DNA of 64,000 nucleotides from Agrobacterium vaccinii (GTDB lineage: Bacteria > Pseudomonadota > Alphaproteobacteria > Rhizobiales > Rhizobiaceae). The position numbers were made by a program, and so were the translations under genes. The notes beneath the pieces were generated by a model that ran no database searches, had not been told where the DNA came from, and was given only the letters and a program-made list of their open reading frames with translations. Each line of letters begins with the position of its first letter. Within the stretch, counting starts at the first letter, position 1. This document shows, one piece after another, positions 56,661-64,000 of the stretch. The stretch is from NCBI RefSeq assembly GCF_021310995.1, contig NZ_CP054150.1, forward strand, positions 558,001 to 622,000, written 5' to 3'.

Positions 56661-57341
56661 ATGCATTTTCCTGAATTCAATATCACCCGTCGCAGCCTTC
56701 TGGGCGGCGTTGCTCTTGCAGCAGTCGCCGCATCCATTCCTTTTGCCCTGATGCCCAACGCAGCCCTTGCGCAGGATCTGCCCGAATCATCCGGCAATGT
56801 GGACATGGCCGCCGTTCTCAAGCCAGGCCCGCTGCCGGACCGTGCGCTGGGTGATGCGAATGCACCTGTCAAGATCGTTGAATATATGTCGATGACATGC
56901 CCGCACTGCGCGCATTTCCACAACACGACTTTCGAAGAAATCAAGAAGAAGTATATCGACACCGGCAAGGTCTACTTCATCATCCGCGAATTCCCGTTCG
57001 ATCCACGCGCTGCCGCTGCCTTCATGCTGGCCCGCTGCGCGCCTGAACAGCAGTATTACCCGTTCGTTTCCATGCTGTTCAAACAGCAGCAGACATGGGC
57101 AACCGCGCAGGATGCACGCGCTGCCCTGCTGCAAATGTCGAAACTGGCCGGTTTTTCACAGGAGACATTCGAGGCCTGCTTGACGAACCAGAAACTTCTG
57201 GATGATGTGAACGCAACGATGCAACGCGGTGCGACGGAGTTCGGCGTCAACTCGACCCCGACCTTCATCATCAACGGAAAGCGCTACGCTGGAGACATGT
57301 CTGTGGAAAATATGTCGGCTCTCGTCGACAGCCTTCTCTAA
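56661..57341 (+). CDS. DsbA-family thiol:disulfide oxidoreductase with Tat-like signal
   Basis: This 226-residue exported thioredoxin-fold protein has a helical insertion (Thioredoxin_4 / DsbA type). The active site is SMTCPHCAHFH, and the cis-proline loop is NSTPTFIINGKRY. The signal peptide reads NITRRSLLGGVALAAVAAS, a twin-arginine pattern with no Lys before the hydrophobic core, and cleavage is expected after ALAQ. Its substrate or redox direction cannot be told. smc follows after a strong terminator. Confidence 0.92.
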   Translation: MHFPEFNITRRSLLGGVALAAVAASIPFALMPNAALAQDLPESSGNVDMAAVLKPGPLPDRALGDANAPVKIVEYMSMTCPHCAHFHNTTFEEIKKKYIDTGKVYFIIREFPFDPRAAAAFMLARCAPEQQYYPFVSMLFKQQQTWATAQDARAALLQMSKLAGFSQETFEACLTNQKLLDDVNATMQRGATEFGVNSTPTFIINGKRYAGDMSVENMSALVDSLL

Positions 57342-57356
57342 AAGACGTTACCGCAC

Positions 57357-57395
57357 AAAAACGGGCGACGGACATATCCGTGCGCCCGTTTTTTA
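57357..57395 (+). terminator. Terminator between dsbA-like gene and smc
   Basis: A 10-bp outer stem (AAAACGGGCG with CGCCCGTTTT), inner ACGGA/TCCGT pairing and six T follow the dsbA-like stop. It ends 18 bases before the smc ATG, so smc translation starts right beside it. Confidence 0.9.
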
Positions 57396-57413
57396 TGACC
57401 GCAGGGCAGCAGC

Positions 57414-60400
57414 ATGAAATTCAACAAGCTGCGCCTGCTCGGCTTCAAGTCCTTCGTCGAGCCCTCCGAGTTCATCATCGAGCCGGGACTGACGGGCGTC
57501 GTCGGCCCCAATGGCTGCGGCAAGTCCAATCTTGTCGAGGCGCTTCGCTGGGTGATGGGCGAAAACTCCTACAAGAATATGCGCGCATCCGGCATGGATG
57601 ACGTGATCTTCTCTGGTTCCGGCAATCGCCCGGCCCGCAACACTGCCGAAGTCGGCCTCTATCTCGACAATTCCGACCGCACCGCACCAGCCGCCTTCAA
57701 CGATGCCGATGAAATTCAGGTCACACGACGCATCGAGCGCGAAAACGGCTCGGTCTATCGCATCAATGGTAAGGAAGCCCGCGCCAAGGACGTCCAGCTT
57801 CTGTTTGCCGATGCTTCCACCGGCGCTCGCTCGCCCTCCATGGTGGGGCAGGGGCGGATCGGCGAACTCATAAACGCCAAACCGCAGGCGCGCCGCCAGC
57901 TTCTGGAAGAGGCGGCGGGCATTTCCGGCCTGCATTCGCGCCGCCACGAGGCGGAACTGCGCCTGCGCGCGGCAGAGGCCAATCTGGAACGGCTGGAAGA
58001 CGTCACCGCTCAGCTGGAAAGCCAGATCGAAAGCCTGAAACGGCAAGCGCGACAGGCCAACCGCTTCAAGATGCTATCAGCAGATATCCGCGCCCGTGAG
58101 GCGACCTTGCTGCACATCCGATGGGTGGAGGCCAAGCACGCCGAAGGCGAAGCAGAAAGCGCGCTCAATCAGGCGACCAATGTGGTGGCTGAAAAGGCGC
58201 AGGCGCAGATGGAAGCGGCAAAGGCGCAAGGGCTTGCGAGCTTCAAGCTGCCGGAACTGCGTGAAAACGAAGCCAAGGCCGCTGCTGCGCTGCAACGCCT
58301 GCAAATTGCCCGCACCCAACTGGATGAGGAAACCAACCGCATCCTGCGCCGCCGCGACGAGCTTGCCCGTCGCCTTGCGCAACTAGTCGAAGATATCGAG
58401 CGCGAAGAGCGCATGGTTTCTGACAATGCAGAAATCCTGGCGCGTCTGGATTCGGAAGAGGCGGAGATTCTCGAAATCCTGGCCGACTCGGGCCGCTATT
58501 CCGAGGAAACCCGCGAAGCTTTTGAAGCCTCCGCCGCAAAGCTGGCCGAGAGCGAACGTGTTTTCGCAAGCCTCACCGCAGAGCGAGCCGAGGCCTCCGC
58601 CAACCGGACCCAGCTTGAGCGCACCATCCGCGATCTGGCTGACCGGAAAGCGCGGCTGGACCGTCAGGCATCGGACGCCGCTGCCGAGATCGAAAACATA
58701 GATGAAAAACTCTCCGGCCTGCCGGACCCTTCGGAAAAGCGCGAAAGCGTGGAAGCCGCCGAAATCGCCGTCGAAGACGCGTTGATCGTGGTGGAAGAGG
58801 CGGAATCGGCTGTGGCAGACGCGCGGTCTGCGGAGGCGCTGGCGCGTGGACCGTTGGATATGGCGCGCAACCGTCTCAACGCGCTGGAAACCGAAGCGCG
58901 CACCATTTCCAAAATGCTGGCCGCCGGTGCCGTCTCCGGCTCGTTCACGCCGGTTGCCGAAGAACTGAAGGTGGATCGCGGCTTTGAAGCAGCCCTCGGT
59001 GCTGCCTTGGGTGATGATCTCGAAAGCCCGCTCGACCCTGCCGCCCCGGCCTATTGGACCGCAAACGGCGAAGGTGAGGCAGACCCAACGCTGCCCGACG
59101 GCGTGGGATCCCTGCTAGCGCATGTCGCAGGACCGGATGCGCTGAAACGCACGCTACGCCAGACGGGTATCGTTTCAAACGCTGATGACGCCAAACGCTT
59201 GATGCCCGCGCTGAAACCCGGCCAGCGCCTCGTTACTAAAGATGGCGCGCTGTTTCGCTGGGACGGCCACATCACCAGTGCGGACGCGCCCGGCAATGCA
59301 GCCCTGCGGCTTGCCCAGAAAAACCGTCTTGCCGAGCTGGAAGGTGAAGTCGAAGAGGCGCGCTACGCATTGGAGGAAGCCGAAGAGCAGCTTGCCGCCA
59401 GCGCCGATGAGATTCGACTTGTCGAAAGCCAGCTTGCCGACGCGCGGGAGCGCAGCCGTCTCGCTTCGCGCCAACTGGTCGAAGCCCGCGACGCATTGTC
59501 GATGGCCGAACGTGCCTCTGGCGATCTGCTGCGCCGTCGCGATATCGTTTCCGAAGCGATCAACCAGATCAGCGGCCAGATCGAAGACATTGCCGCTCAG
59601 GAAGAAAATGCGCGGATCGAGCTGGAAGAGGCTGCCGATCTTTCCGACCTCGATCTGCGCCTGCGCGAAAGCCAGTTGGAAGTCGCAACCGACCGCAGCC
59701 TTGTCGCCGAAGCCCGCGCAAAACATGAAGGCCTGAAACGTGAGGCCGAGGCACGCCAGCGCCGCATCAATGCCATCGCGCAGGAACGCGCCACGTGGCA
59801 GGCCCGCGCCGCGAGCGCCAGCGGTCATATCGCTACGCTGCGCGAACGTGAAGACGAAGCGCGCGACGAACTTGCCGAACTGGATATCGCGCCGGAAGAA
59901 TTCGATGAAAAGCGCCGCGATCTCTTGACGCAACTACAAAAAACCGAGGAAGCACGGCGGGCCGCTGCGGATCAACTGGTCGAGGCGGAAAACCTGCAAC
60001 GCGAGGCAGACCGCGCAGCCACCATCGCTTTGTCCGCGCTGGCAGAAGCTCGAGAAAAGCGCGGCCGCGCCGAAGAGCGCCTGGTATCTGCCCGCGAGAA
60101 ACGTCAGGAAGGTGAACATCGCATCCGCGAGGCGCTGAACGTCGAGCCTCACATGGCCTTTCGCCTGACGGGCTTGGCGGGCGATGCGCCGATGCCCGAG
60201 ATCCGCGATGTCGAGCGAGATCTAGACCGGCTGAAGATAGAACGCGAGCGGCTGGGTGCCGTCAACCTGCGCGCCGATGAGGAGCAGGCAGAGCTGTCCG
60301 AAAAGCTGGCGGCCCTCATCAAGGAACGCGACGACATCATCGATGCGGTCCGAAAGCTGCGTGCCGGCATCCACAACCTCAACCGCGAAGGCCGCGAGCG

Positions 60401-60878
60401 ACTGGTTGCCGCCTTTGATATCGTCAACACCCAGTTCCAGCGGTTGTTCACCCACCTGTTCGGCGGTGGCACAGCGGAGCTGCAACTGATCGAATCTGAC
60501 GATCCCTTGGAAGCGGGTCTCGAAATTCTCGCCCGCCCGCCCGGCAAGAAGCCGCAGACCATGACGCTGCTATCCGGCGGCGAGCAGGCGCTGACCGCCA
60601 TGGCACTCATCTTTGCCGTCTTCCTCACCAACCCCGCACCGATCTGCGTGCTGGACGAAGTGGACGCACCGCTGGATGACCATAATGTCGAGCGTTACTG
60701 CAACCTGATGGACGAGATGGTGGCCTCCACCGAAACACGCTTCGTCATCATCACCCACAACCCCATCACCATGGCCCGCATGGACCGCCTGTTTGGGGTC
60801 ACTATGGCAGAGCAGGGCGTGTCGCAACTGGTATCAGTCGATTTGCAGATGGCGGAACGGCTGATCGAGACCGTTTGA
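57414..60878 (+). CDS. smc: Chromosome segregation protein SMC
   Basis: This is the condensin-like ATPase that organises the chromosome with ScpA/ScpB. The protein has 1154 residues. The N-terminal head carries Walker A VVGPNGCGKSNLVEALRW near residue 35; long coiled coils flank a compact hinge (about 505-620, including SGSFTPVAEELKVDRGFEAA). The C-terminal head has the signature TLLSGGEQALTAMALIFAVF, Walker B PICVLDEVDAPLDDHNVERY and the D-loop. The proximity of the preceding terminator suggests its promoter is inside or upstream of the dsbA-like gene, or that the terminator leaks. Confidence 0.97.
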   Translation: MKFNKLRLLGFKSFVEPSEFIIEPGLTGVVGPNGCGKSNLVEALRWVMGENSYKNMRASGMDDVIFSGSGNRPARNTAEVGLYLDNSDRTAPAAFNDADEIQVTRRIERENGSVYRINGKEARAKDVQLLFADASTGARSPSMVGQGRIGELINAKPQARRQLLEEAAGISGLHSRRHEAELRLRAAEANLERLEDVTAQLESQIESLKRQARQANRFKMLSADIRAREATLLHIRWVEAKHAEGEAESALNQATNVVAEKAQAQMEAAKAQGLASFKLPELRENEAKAAAALQRLQIARTQLDEETNRILRRRDELARRLAQLVEDIEREERMVSDNAEILARLDSEEAEILEILADSGRYSEETREAFEASAAKLAESERVFASLTAERAEASANRTQLERTIRDLADRKARLDRQASDAAAEIENIDEKLSGLPDPSEKRESVEAAEIAVEDALIVVEEAESAVADARSAEALARGPLDMARNRLNALETEARTISKMLAAGAVSGSFTPVAEELKVDRGFEAALGAALGDDLESPLDPAAPAYWTANGEGEADPTLPDGVGSLLAHVAGPDALKRTLRQTGIVSNADDAKRLMPALKPGQRLVTKDGALFRWDGHITSADAPGNAALRLAQKNRLAELEGEVEEARYALEEAEEQLAASADEIRLVESQLADARERSRLASRQLVEARDALSMAERASGDLLRRRDIVSEAINQISGQIEDIAAQEENARIELEEAADLSDLDLRLRESQLEVATDRSLVAEARAKHEGLKREAEARQRRINAIAQERATWQARAASASGHIATLREREDEARDELAELDIAPEEFDEKRRDLLTQLQKTEEARRAAADQLVEAENLQREADRAATIALSALAEAREKRGRAEERLVSAREKRQEGEHRIREALNVEPHMAFRLTGLAGDAPMPEIRDVERDLDRLKIERERLGAVNLRADEEQAELSEKLAALIKERDDIIDAVRKLRAGIHNLNREGRERLVAAFDIVNTQFQRLFTHLFGGGTAELQLIESDDPLEAGLEILARPPGKKPQTMTLLSGGEQALTAMALIFAVFLTNPAPICVLDEVDAPLDDHNVERYCNLMDEMVASTETRFVIITHNPITMARMDRLFGVTMAEQGVSQLVSVDLQMAERLIETV

Positions 60879-61243
60879 CGTTGATAACTTCGATTTATTT
60901 TTGCGATTTCGCAAAAATAAACGCCATAATGCCTAAGCTTCCGTAACGTAAAGTGTGAATATTTACCCATCCTGGCGATGTGCTGCCTTATAGTCTCTCT
61001 TGGAAGTTGGCGCCTACGCGACGTATGCGTAATTATTATACATCTCTTGATTGGTATTCTTTCTTTCTGACGAGTAAGTCTGATCATTCCACGCGCAAAC
61101 TGCTTAAATTATCAGCATAAAGGATATGTTTCATATCTAATTAATGCTTCGAGATCACTCTTTGATCGCGCATTCCATACATCGCCAGACATTATTCGGT
61201 TCCGTCCGATTGTCGCGAAGATGCGTCGTTCAAGAGGATCTCC
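60879..61243. promoter_or_regulatory. 365-bp gene-free region upstream of the second chemoreceptor
   Basis: After the smc terminator this stretch is AT-rich, especially 61020-61145, and should contain the mcp promoter; no ORF or strong dyad is visible. AGAGGATC precedes the mcp ATG. Confidence 0.5.
60894..60921 (+). terminator. Hairpin after smc
   Basis: The inverted repeat TTTATTTTTGCGA / TCGCAAAAATAAA (13-base arms) lies 15 bases after the smc stop. The U-run is within the ascending arm. Confidence 0.75.
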
Positions 61244-63145
61244 ATGTCTATTCGGTCAAAACTTCTGTCCTGCATATTCTTCCTCGTCGCAATACTTGCG
61301 GTGACGTCGGTCTTTTCGTTTTACGCGCTGAATGAAGAAGCAAGGCTGCTGCGCAGCGTTGTCGCCGACCGCGTGATACCCATGGCACAGCTCAAATCCA
61401 TTTCGGATGACTATGCGGTCAAGATCGTGGACACCGTTCACAAGGTCAGCGGCGGTTCCCTGACGGTCGACCAGGGTATCCAGAACATCCGTGGCGCGAT
61501 GCAGAACATCGACAAGTCCTGGAGGGATTATACCGCCACCTATCTGACAGTGGATGAGAAGCGTCTGGCCGATGAATTTCAGAGCATGCGCCAATCTGCG
61601 GATCAGAAAATCCAGGGCATCATCACGCTGTTGCAGGCCGGTAATCTGGAGGAGATCGGCAATTTCGCCGATGGTCAGCTCTATTCGATCATCGATCCCC
61701 TGGGCGATTCCGTATCGAAACTCATAGATATCCAGTTGACCGCAGCCAAGGACGGCATGGTTGCCGGTGAAGACCTCAAATCCTTCATCGTCCACACCTT
61801 GGCCATTCTCGGTGCCATTGCTTTGGCGCTGGCGGTGGTCTGCGTGCTCATCGTCATCCGTGGCGTCATCAAGCCCATTCAGCGTATGACGGGCTCCATG
61901 TCGTCGCTTGCATCCGGCAATGTCGATCTGGAAATTCCCGGCGCAGATCGCAAGGACGAGATCGGCAAGATGGCGCAGAACGTCGTCATCTTCCGCAACA
62001 ATGCCATCGAACGCGCTCGCCTCGAACAGGAAGCCGATGCCAATCGCAGCCTGTCCGAGAAGGAACGCATTGCCCGCGAAGAACAGAAGGCTAAGGAAGC
62101 AGCAGACACAAGCTTTGCCGTCGATAATCTGGCCGATGCGCTGTCGCGCCTGTCGGACGGCGATGTGTCCTATCGCATCAGCCAGCCCTTCGCTGCCCAT
62201 CTCGATGCTGTCCGCAGCAACTTCAACTCGTCCGCTGAAAAGCTGCAATCGGCGCTGTCTCGCGTTGCCGAAAACGCTCGCGGTATCGACGCCGGTGCCA
62301 ATGAAATCCGCTCGGCTGCCGATGATCTGGCCAAGCGCACCGAACAGCAGGCTGCATCGGTAGAAGAAACCGCAGCAGCTCTGGAGCAGATCACTACGAC
62401 GGTGAAGGACAGCACCAAGCGTGCACAGGAAGCCGGTCATCTGGTTGCCAAGGCTCGCACGGGTGCCGAACAGTCCGGCAACGTCGTCCGCAAGGCCGTC
62501 GTTGCGATGGAGCAGATCGAGAAGTCCTCGTCTGAAATCTCCAACATCATCAGCGTGATCGATGAGATCGCCTTCCAGACCAACCTTCTGGCACTCAACG
62601 CCGGTGTTGAAGCGGCACGTGCCGGTGAAGCAGGCAAGGGCTTTGCGGTCGTGGCACAGGAAGTGCGCGAGCTTGCACAGCGTTCCGCAAATGCTGCGAA
62701 GGACATCAAGGCGCTGATCACGACTTCGAACACGCAGGTTCAGGAAGGCGTCGAACTCGTCGGCCAGACCGGTCGTGCCTTGGAAACCATCGTGACCGAA
62801 GTGCAGGAAATCAACCGCCATGTCGTGGCCATCGTGGACGCGGCGCAGGAGCAGTCTTCCGGTCTCCAGCAGATCAACACCGCTGTGAACCAGATGGACC
62901 AGGACACGCAGAAGAACGCGGCCATGGTCGAAGAGCAGACGGCAGCCAGCCACGGCCTTGCAAAGGAAGCGGCGTCGCTCAACCAGTTGCTGGGCCAGTT
63001 CAGGCTGGGTGGTGGATACGAAGCACCGCGCCAGGCGACGCAGGCGCAGCGCCCGGTTCAGTCACCGGCCCGCGCGCTGGGTCGCAAGGTTGCCTCTGCC
63101 TTCAACGGCAGTGCCGCTGTAAAATCCGAATGGGAAGAGTTTTGA
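61244..63145 (+). CDS. Methyl-accepting chemotaxis protein
   Basis: This is a 633-residue transmembrane chemoreceptor. The first helix is at about 8-28, a four-helix-bundle periplasmic sensor at about 30-185, and the second helix at about 186-209 (LAILGAIALALAVVCVLIVI). HAMP follows (about 210-262), then a second HAMP-like stretch (LSRLSDGDVSYRISQPF) and the signalling hairpin with [20 protein letters not shown]. Methylation helices flank it. It ends in WEEF, like the receptor at window start, suggesting CheR/CheB tethering. The ligand is unknown. Confidence 0.96.
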   Translation: MSIRSKLLSCIFFLVAILAVTSVFSFYALNEEARLLRSVVADRVIPMAQLKSISDDYAVKIVDTVHKVSGGSLTVDQGIQNIRGAMQNIDKSWRDYTATYLTVDEKRLADEFQSMRQSADQKIQGIITLLQAGNLEEIGNFADGQLYSIIDPLGDSVSKLIDIQLTAAKDGMVAGEDLKSFIVHTLAILGAIALALAVVCVLIVIRGVIKPIQRMTGSMSSLASGNVDLEIPGADRKDEIGKMAQNVVIFRNNAIERARLEQEADANRSLSEKERIAREEQKAKEAADTSFAVDNLADALSRLSDGDVSYRISQPFAAHLDAVRSNFNSSAEKLQSALSRVAENARGIDAGANEIRSAADDLAKRTEQQAASVEETAAALEQITTTVKDSTKRAQEAGHLVAKARTGAEQSGNVVRKAVVAMEQIEKSSSEISNIISVIDEIAFQTNLLALNAGVEAARAGEAGKGFAVVAQEVRELAQRSANAAKDIKALITTSNTQVQEGVELVGQTGRALETIVTEVQEINRHVVAIVDAAQEQSSGLQQINTAVNQMDQDTQKNAAMVEEQTAASHGLAKEAASLNQLLGQFRLGGGYEAPRQATQAQRPVQSPARALGRKVASAFNGSAAVKSEWEEF

Positions 63146-63191
63146 GCCGAAAGGTTTGAATGACCTGATCCGATAAGATCATGATTGCATG

Positions 63192-63220
63192 CCGCCCGCG
63201 CTCGTCGCGGGTGGTTTTTT
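63192..63220 (+). terminator. Terminator after the second chemoreceptor
   Basis: A 9-bp stem with one G-T pair (63192-63200 with 63206-63214), a CTCGT loop and six T. Confidence 0.9.
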
Positions 63221-63353
63221 ATGATGAGCGCTGGCGCCTGCGCCGTATTTATGCTGCACTGCGGTGGCAACCTGCCAAAACTGGCGTTTCCAACACTATG
63301 ACAATGCTGTAAAGGGTTGAAAAACAAGAACGCTTCTGGGTGGAGAGCGTAGA

Positions 63354-64000
63354 ATGAAAAAGTGGGTCTATACCTTTGGCGATGGGATCGCTGAGGGACG
63401 CGCGAGCGACATCGCCATATTGGGCGGCAAGGGCGCGAACCTTGCCGAAATGGCGAGTCTCGGCCTGCCTGTTCCCCCCGGCCTGACCATCATCAGCGAG
63501 GCCTGTGCGCGCTACCATCAGGGCGGTCGCTGTCTGCCTGAAGAGCTGAAATTGCAGGTCACCAGCGGTATTTCCGGCATGGAAGCCATCACCGGTCGCA
63601 CCTTCGGCTCCGGCTCTCAACCGCTTCTCCTTTCCATTCGCTCCGGCGCGCGCGCCTCCATGCCCGGCATGATGGACACCGTCCTTAACCTCGGCCTCAA
63701 TGACGAGACGGTGCAGGCGCTGGCCAGCGATTCGGGTGACGCTCGCTTTGCTTGGGATAGCTACCGCCGCTTCATCCAGATGTATGCCGATGTGGTGATG
63801 GGCCTCGACCACGAAATCTTCGAGGAAATCCTGGAGGATGAGAAGGGTCGTCTTGGATATGAATACGATACCGAACTGTCGGCGGATGAGTGGCAGCACA
63901 TCGTCTCGCTCTACAACGGCCTGATCGAAGACGAGCTCGGCGAGCCCTTTCCGCAGGACACGCAGGTGCAATTGTGGGGCGCCATCGGTGCCGTCTTTGC
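63354..64000 (+). CDS. ppdK: Pyruvate phosphate dikinase, 3' end outside window
   Basis: This is the N-terminal part (215 codons visible) of the enzyme that interconverts pyruvate and phosphoenolpyruvate with ATP and phosphate. The ATG is preceded by GGAGAGCG. The frame begins KKWVYTFGDGIAEG, continues with LGGKGANLAEMASLGLPVPP, the nucleotide-binding hallmark, and SIRSGARASMPGMMDTVLNL, the second ATP-grasp block. The frame is still open at base 64000. In rhizobia this gene supports gluconeogenic growth; here it is monocistronic at its 5' side, with the mcp terminator upstream. Confidence 0.95.
   Translation, partial: MKKWVYTFGDGIAEGRASDIAILGGKGANLAEMASLGLPVPPGLTIISEACARYHQGGRCLPEELKLQVTSGISGMEAITGRTFGSGSQPLLLSIRSGARASMPGMMDTVLNLGLNDETVQALASDSGDARFAWDSYRRFIQMYADVVMGLDHEIFEEILEDEKGRLGYEYDTELSADEWQHIVSLYNGLIEDELGEPFPQDTQVQLWGAIGAVF

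Noticed and set aside
61256..62953. 565-codon open frame on the minus strand opposite the second chemoreceptor
   Set aside because: It is antisense to an unambiguous MCP and its translation has no domain pattern; long antisense frames are expected in GC-rich coding DNA.

Overview
This is a gene-dense, high-GC stretch of a Rhizobiaceae chromosome, most like Agrobacterium/Rhizobium. That assignment is inferred from gene content, not from a search. The supporting signs are a bioMNY biotin importer with a BioR-type GntR regulator and TTAT(C/A)(T/G)ATAA boxes, a RibB fused to a cysteine-less GTP-cyclohydrolase-like domain, a CcrM-type GANTC methyltransferase with a C-terminal RAMA-like domain, chemoreceptors ending in WEEF, a complete aa3 oxidase cluster, and about 110-bp intergenic palindromic mosaics of rhizobial type. 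Most of the window is housekeeping. I see no tRNA, rRNA, IS element, prophage or CRISPR array.

Layout. 1-6.2 kb: 3' end of a chemoreceptor, then a minus-strand block HDAC-like deacetylase > xseB > pirin > dxs. 6.2-9.4 kb: bioM > bioN > bioY and a divergent YcaQ-type DNA glycosylase. 9.5-15.1 kb: a CHASE-PAS-PAS-GGDEF-EAL protein, aroC and ribB(X). 15.3-23.3 kb: DUF1344 protein, histidine phosphatase, fabI, J-domain protein, lipoprotein, pdxH, HAD hydrolase, VOC protein, small membrane protein, tldD and an IalB-family protein. 23.3-30.3 kb: ctaC-ctaD-ctaB-small protein-ctaG-ctaE, DUF983 and surf1, with a perfect FNR/FixK-type box just before ctaC. 30.3-33.3 kb: ispH-thrB-rnhA and a Dabb protein. 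33.3-36.0 kb: zinc-type ABC importer behind two Zur-like palindromes and a 40-codon membrane micro-ORF.

36.2-40.0 kb: peroxiredoxin, DsbD-N-like protein, yqgE, CsbD and a zinc-ribbon metallopeptidase. 40.0-46.3 kb: minus-strand run thrC > M16 peptidase > GNAT > membrane GGDEF-EAL. 46.5-48.7 kb: a lipoprotein, a PemIK/MazEF-like toxin-antitoxin pair with its own promoter and operator-like palindrome, and a HAD hydrolase. 48.8-51.8 kb: bioR, then a BioR-box-flanked bioY-DUF1284 pair, and a secreted protein built of four repeats. 52.1-57.3 kb: ccrM, HAD, mutY, an AT-richer orphan membrane gene, DUF721 and a dsbA-like gene with a twin-arginine signal. 57.4-64 kb: smc, a second chemoreceptor and the start of ppdK.

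How the parts fit together. The two bioY loci and bioR form a local biotin-uptake regulon. The cta/surf1 block makes and assembles the aerobic terminal oxidase and looks wired to oxygen sensing. The Zur-box transporter handles zinc starvation. Two large GGDEF-EAL proteins and two chemoreceptors are signalling components, with the second GGDEF-EAL protein translationally close to the thrC operon. The least explained items are the micro-ORF before the zinc transporter, the bioY-linked DUF1284 protein, the four-repeat secreted protein, the orphan membrane gene at 55.5 kb and the dyad-rich non-coding interval after ccrM.
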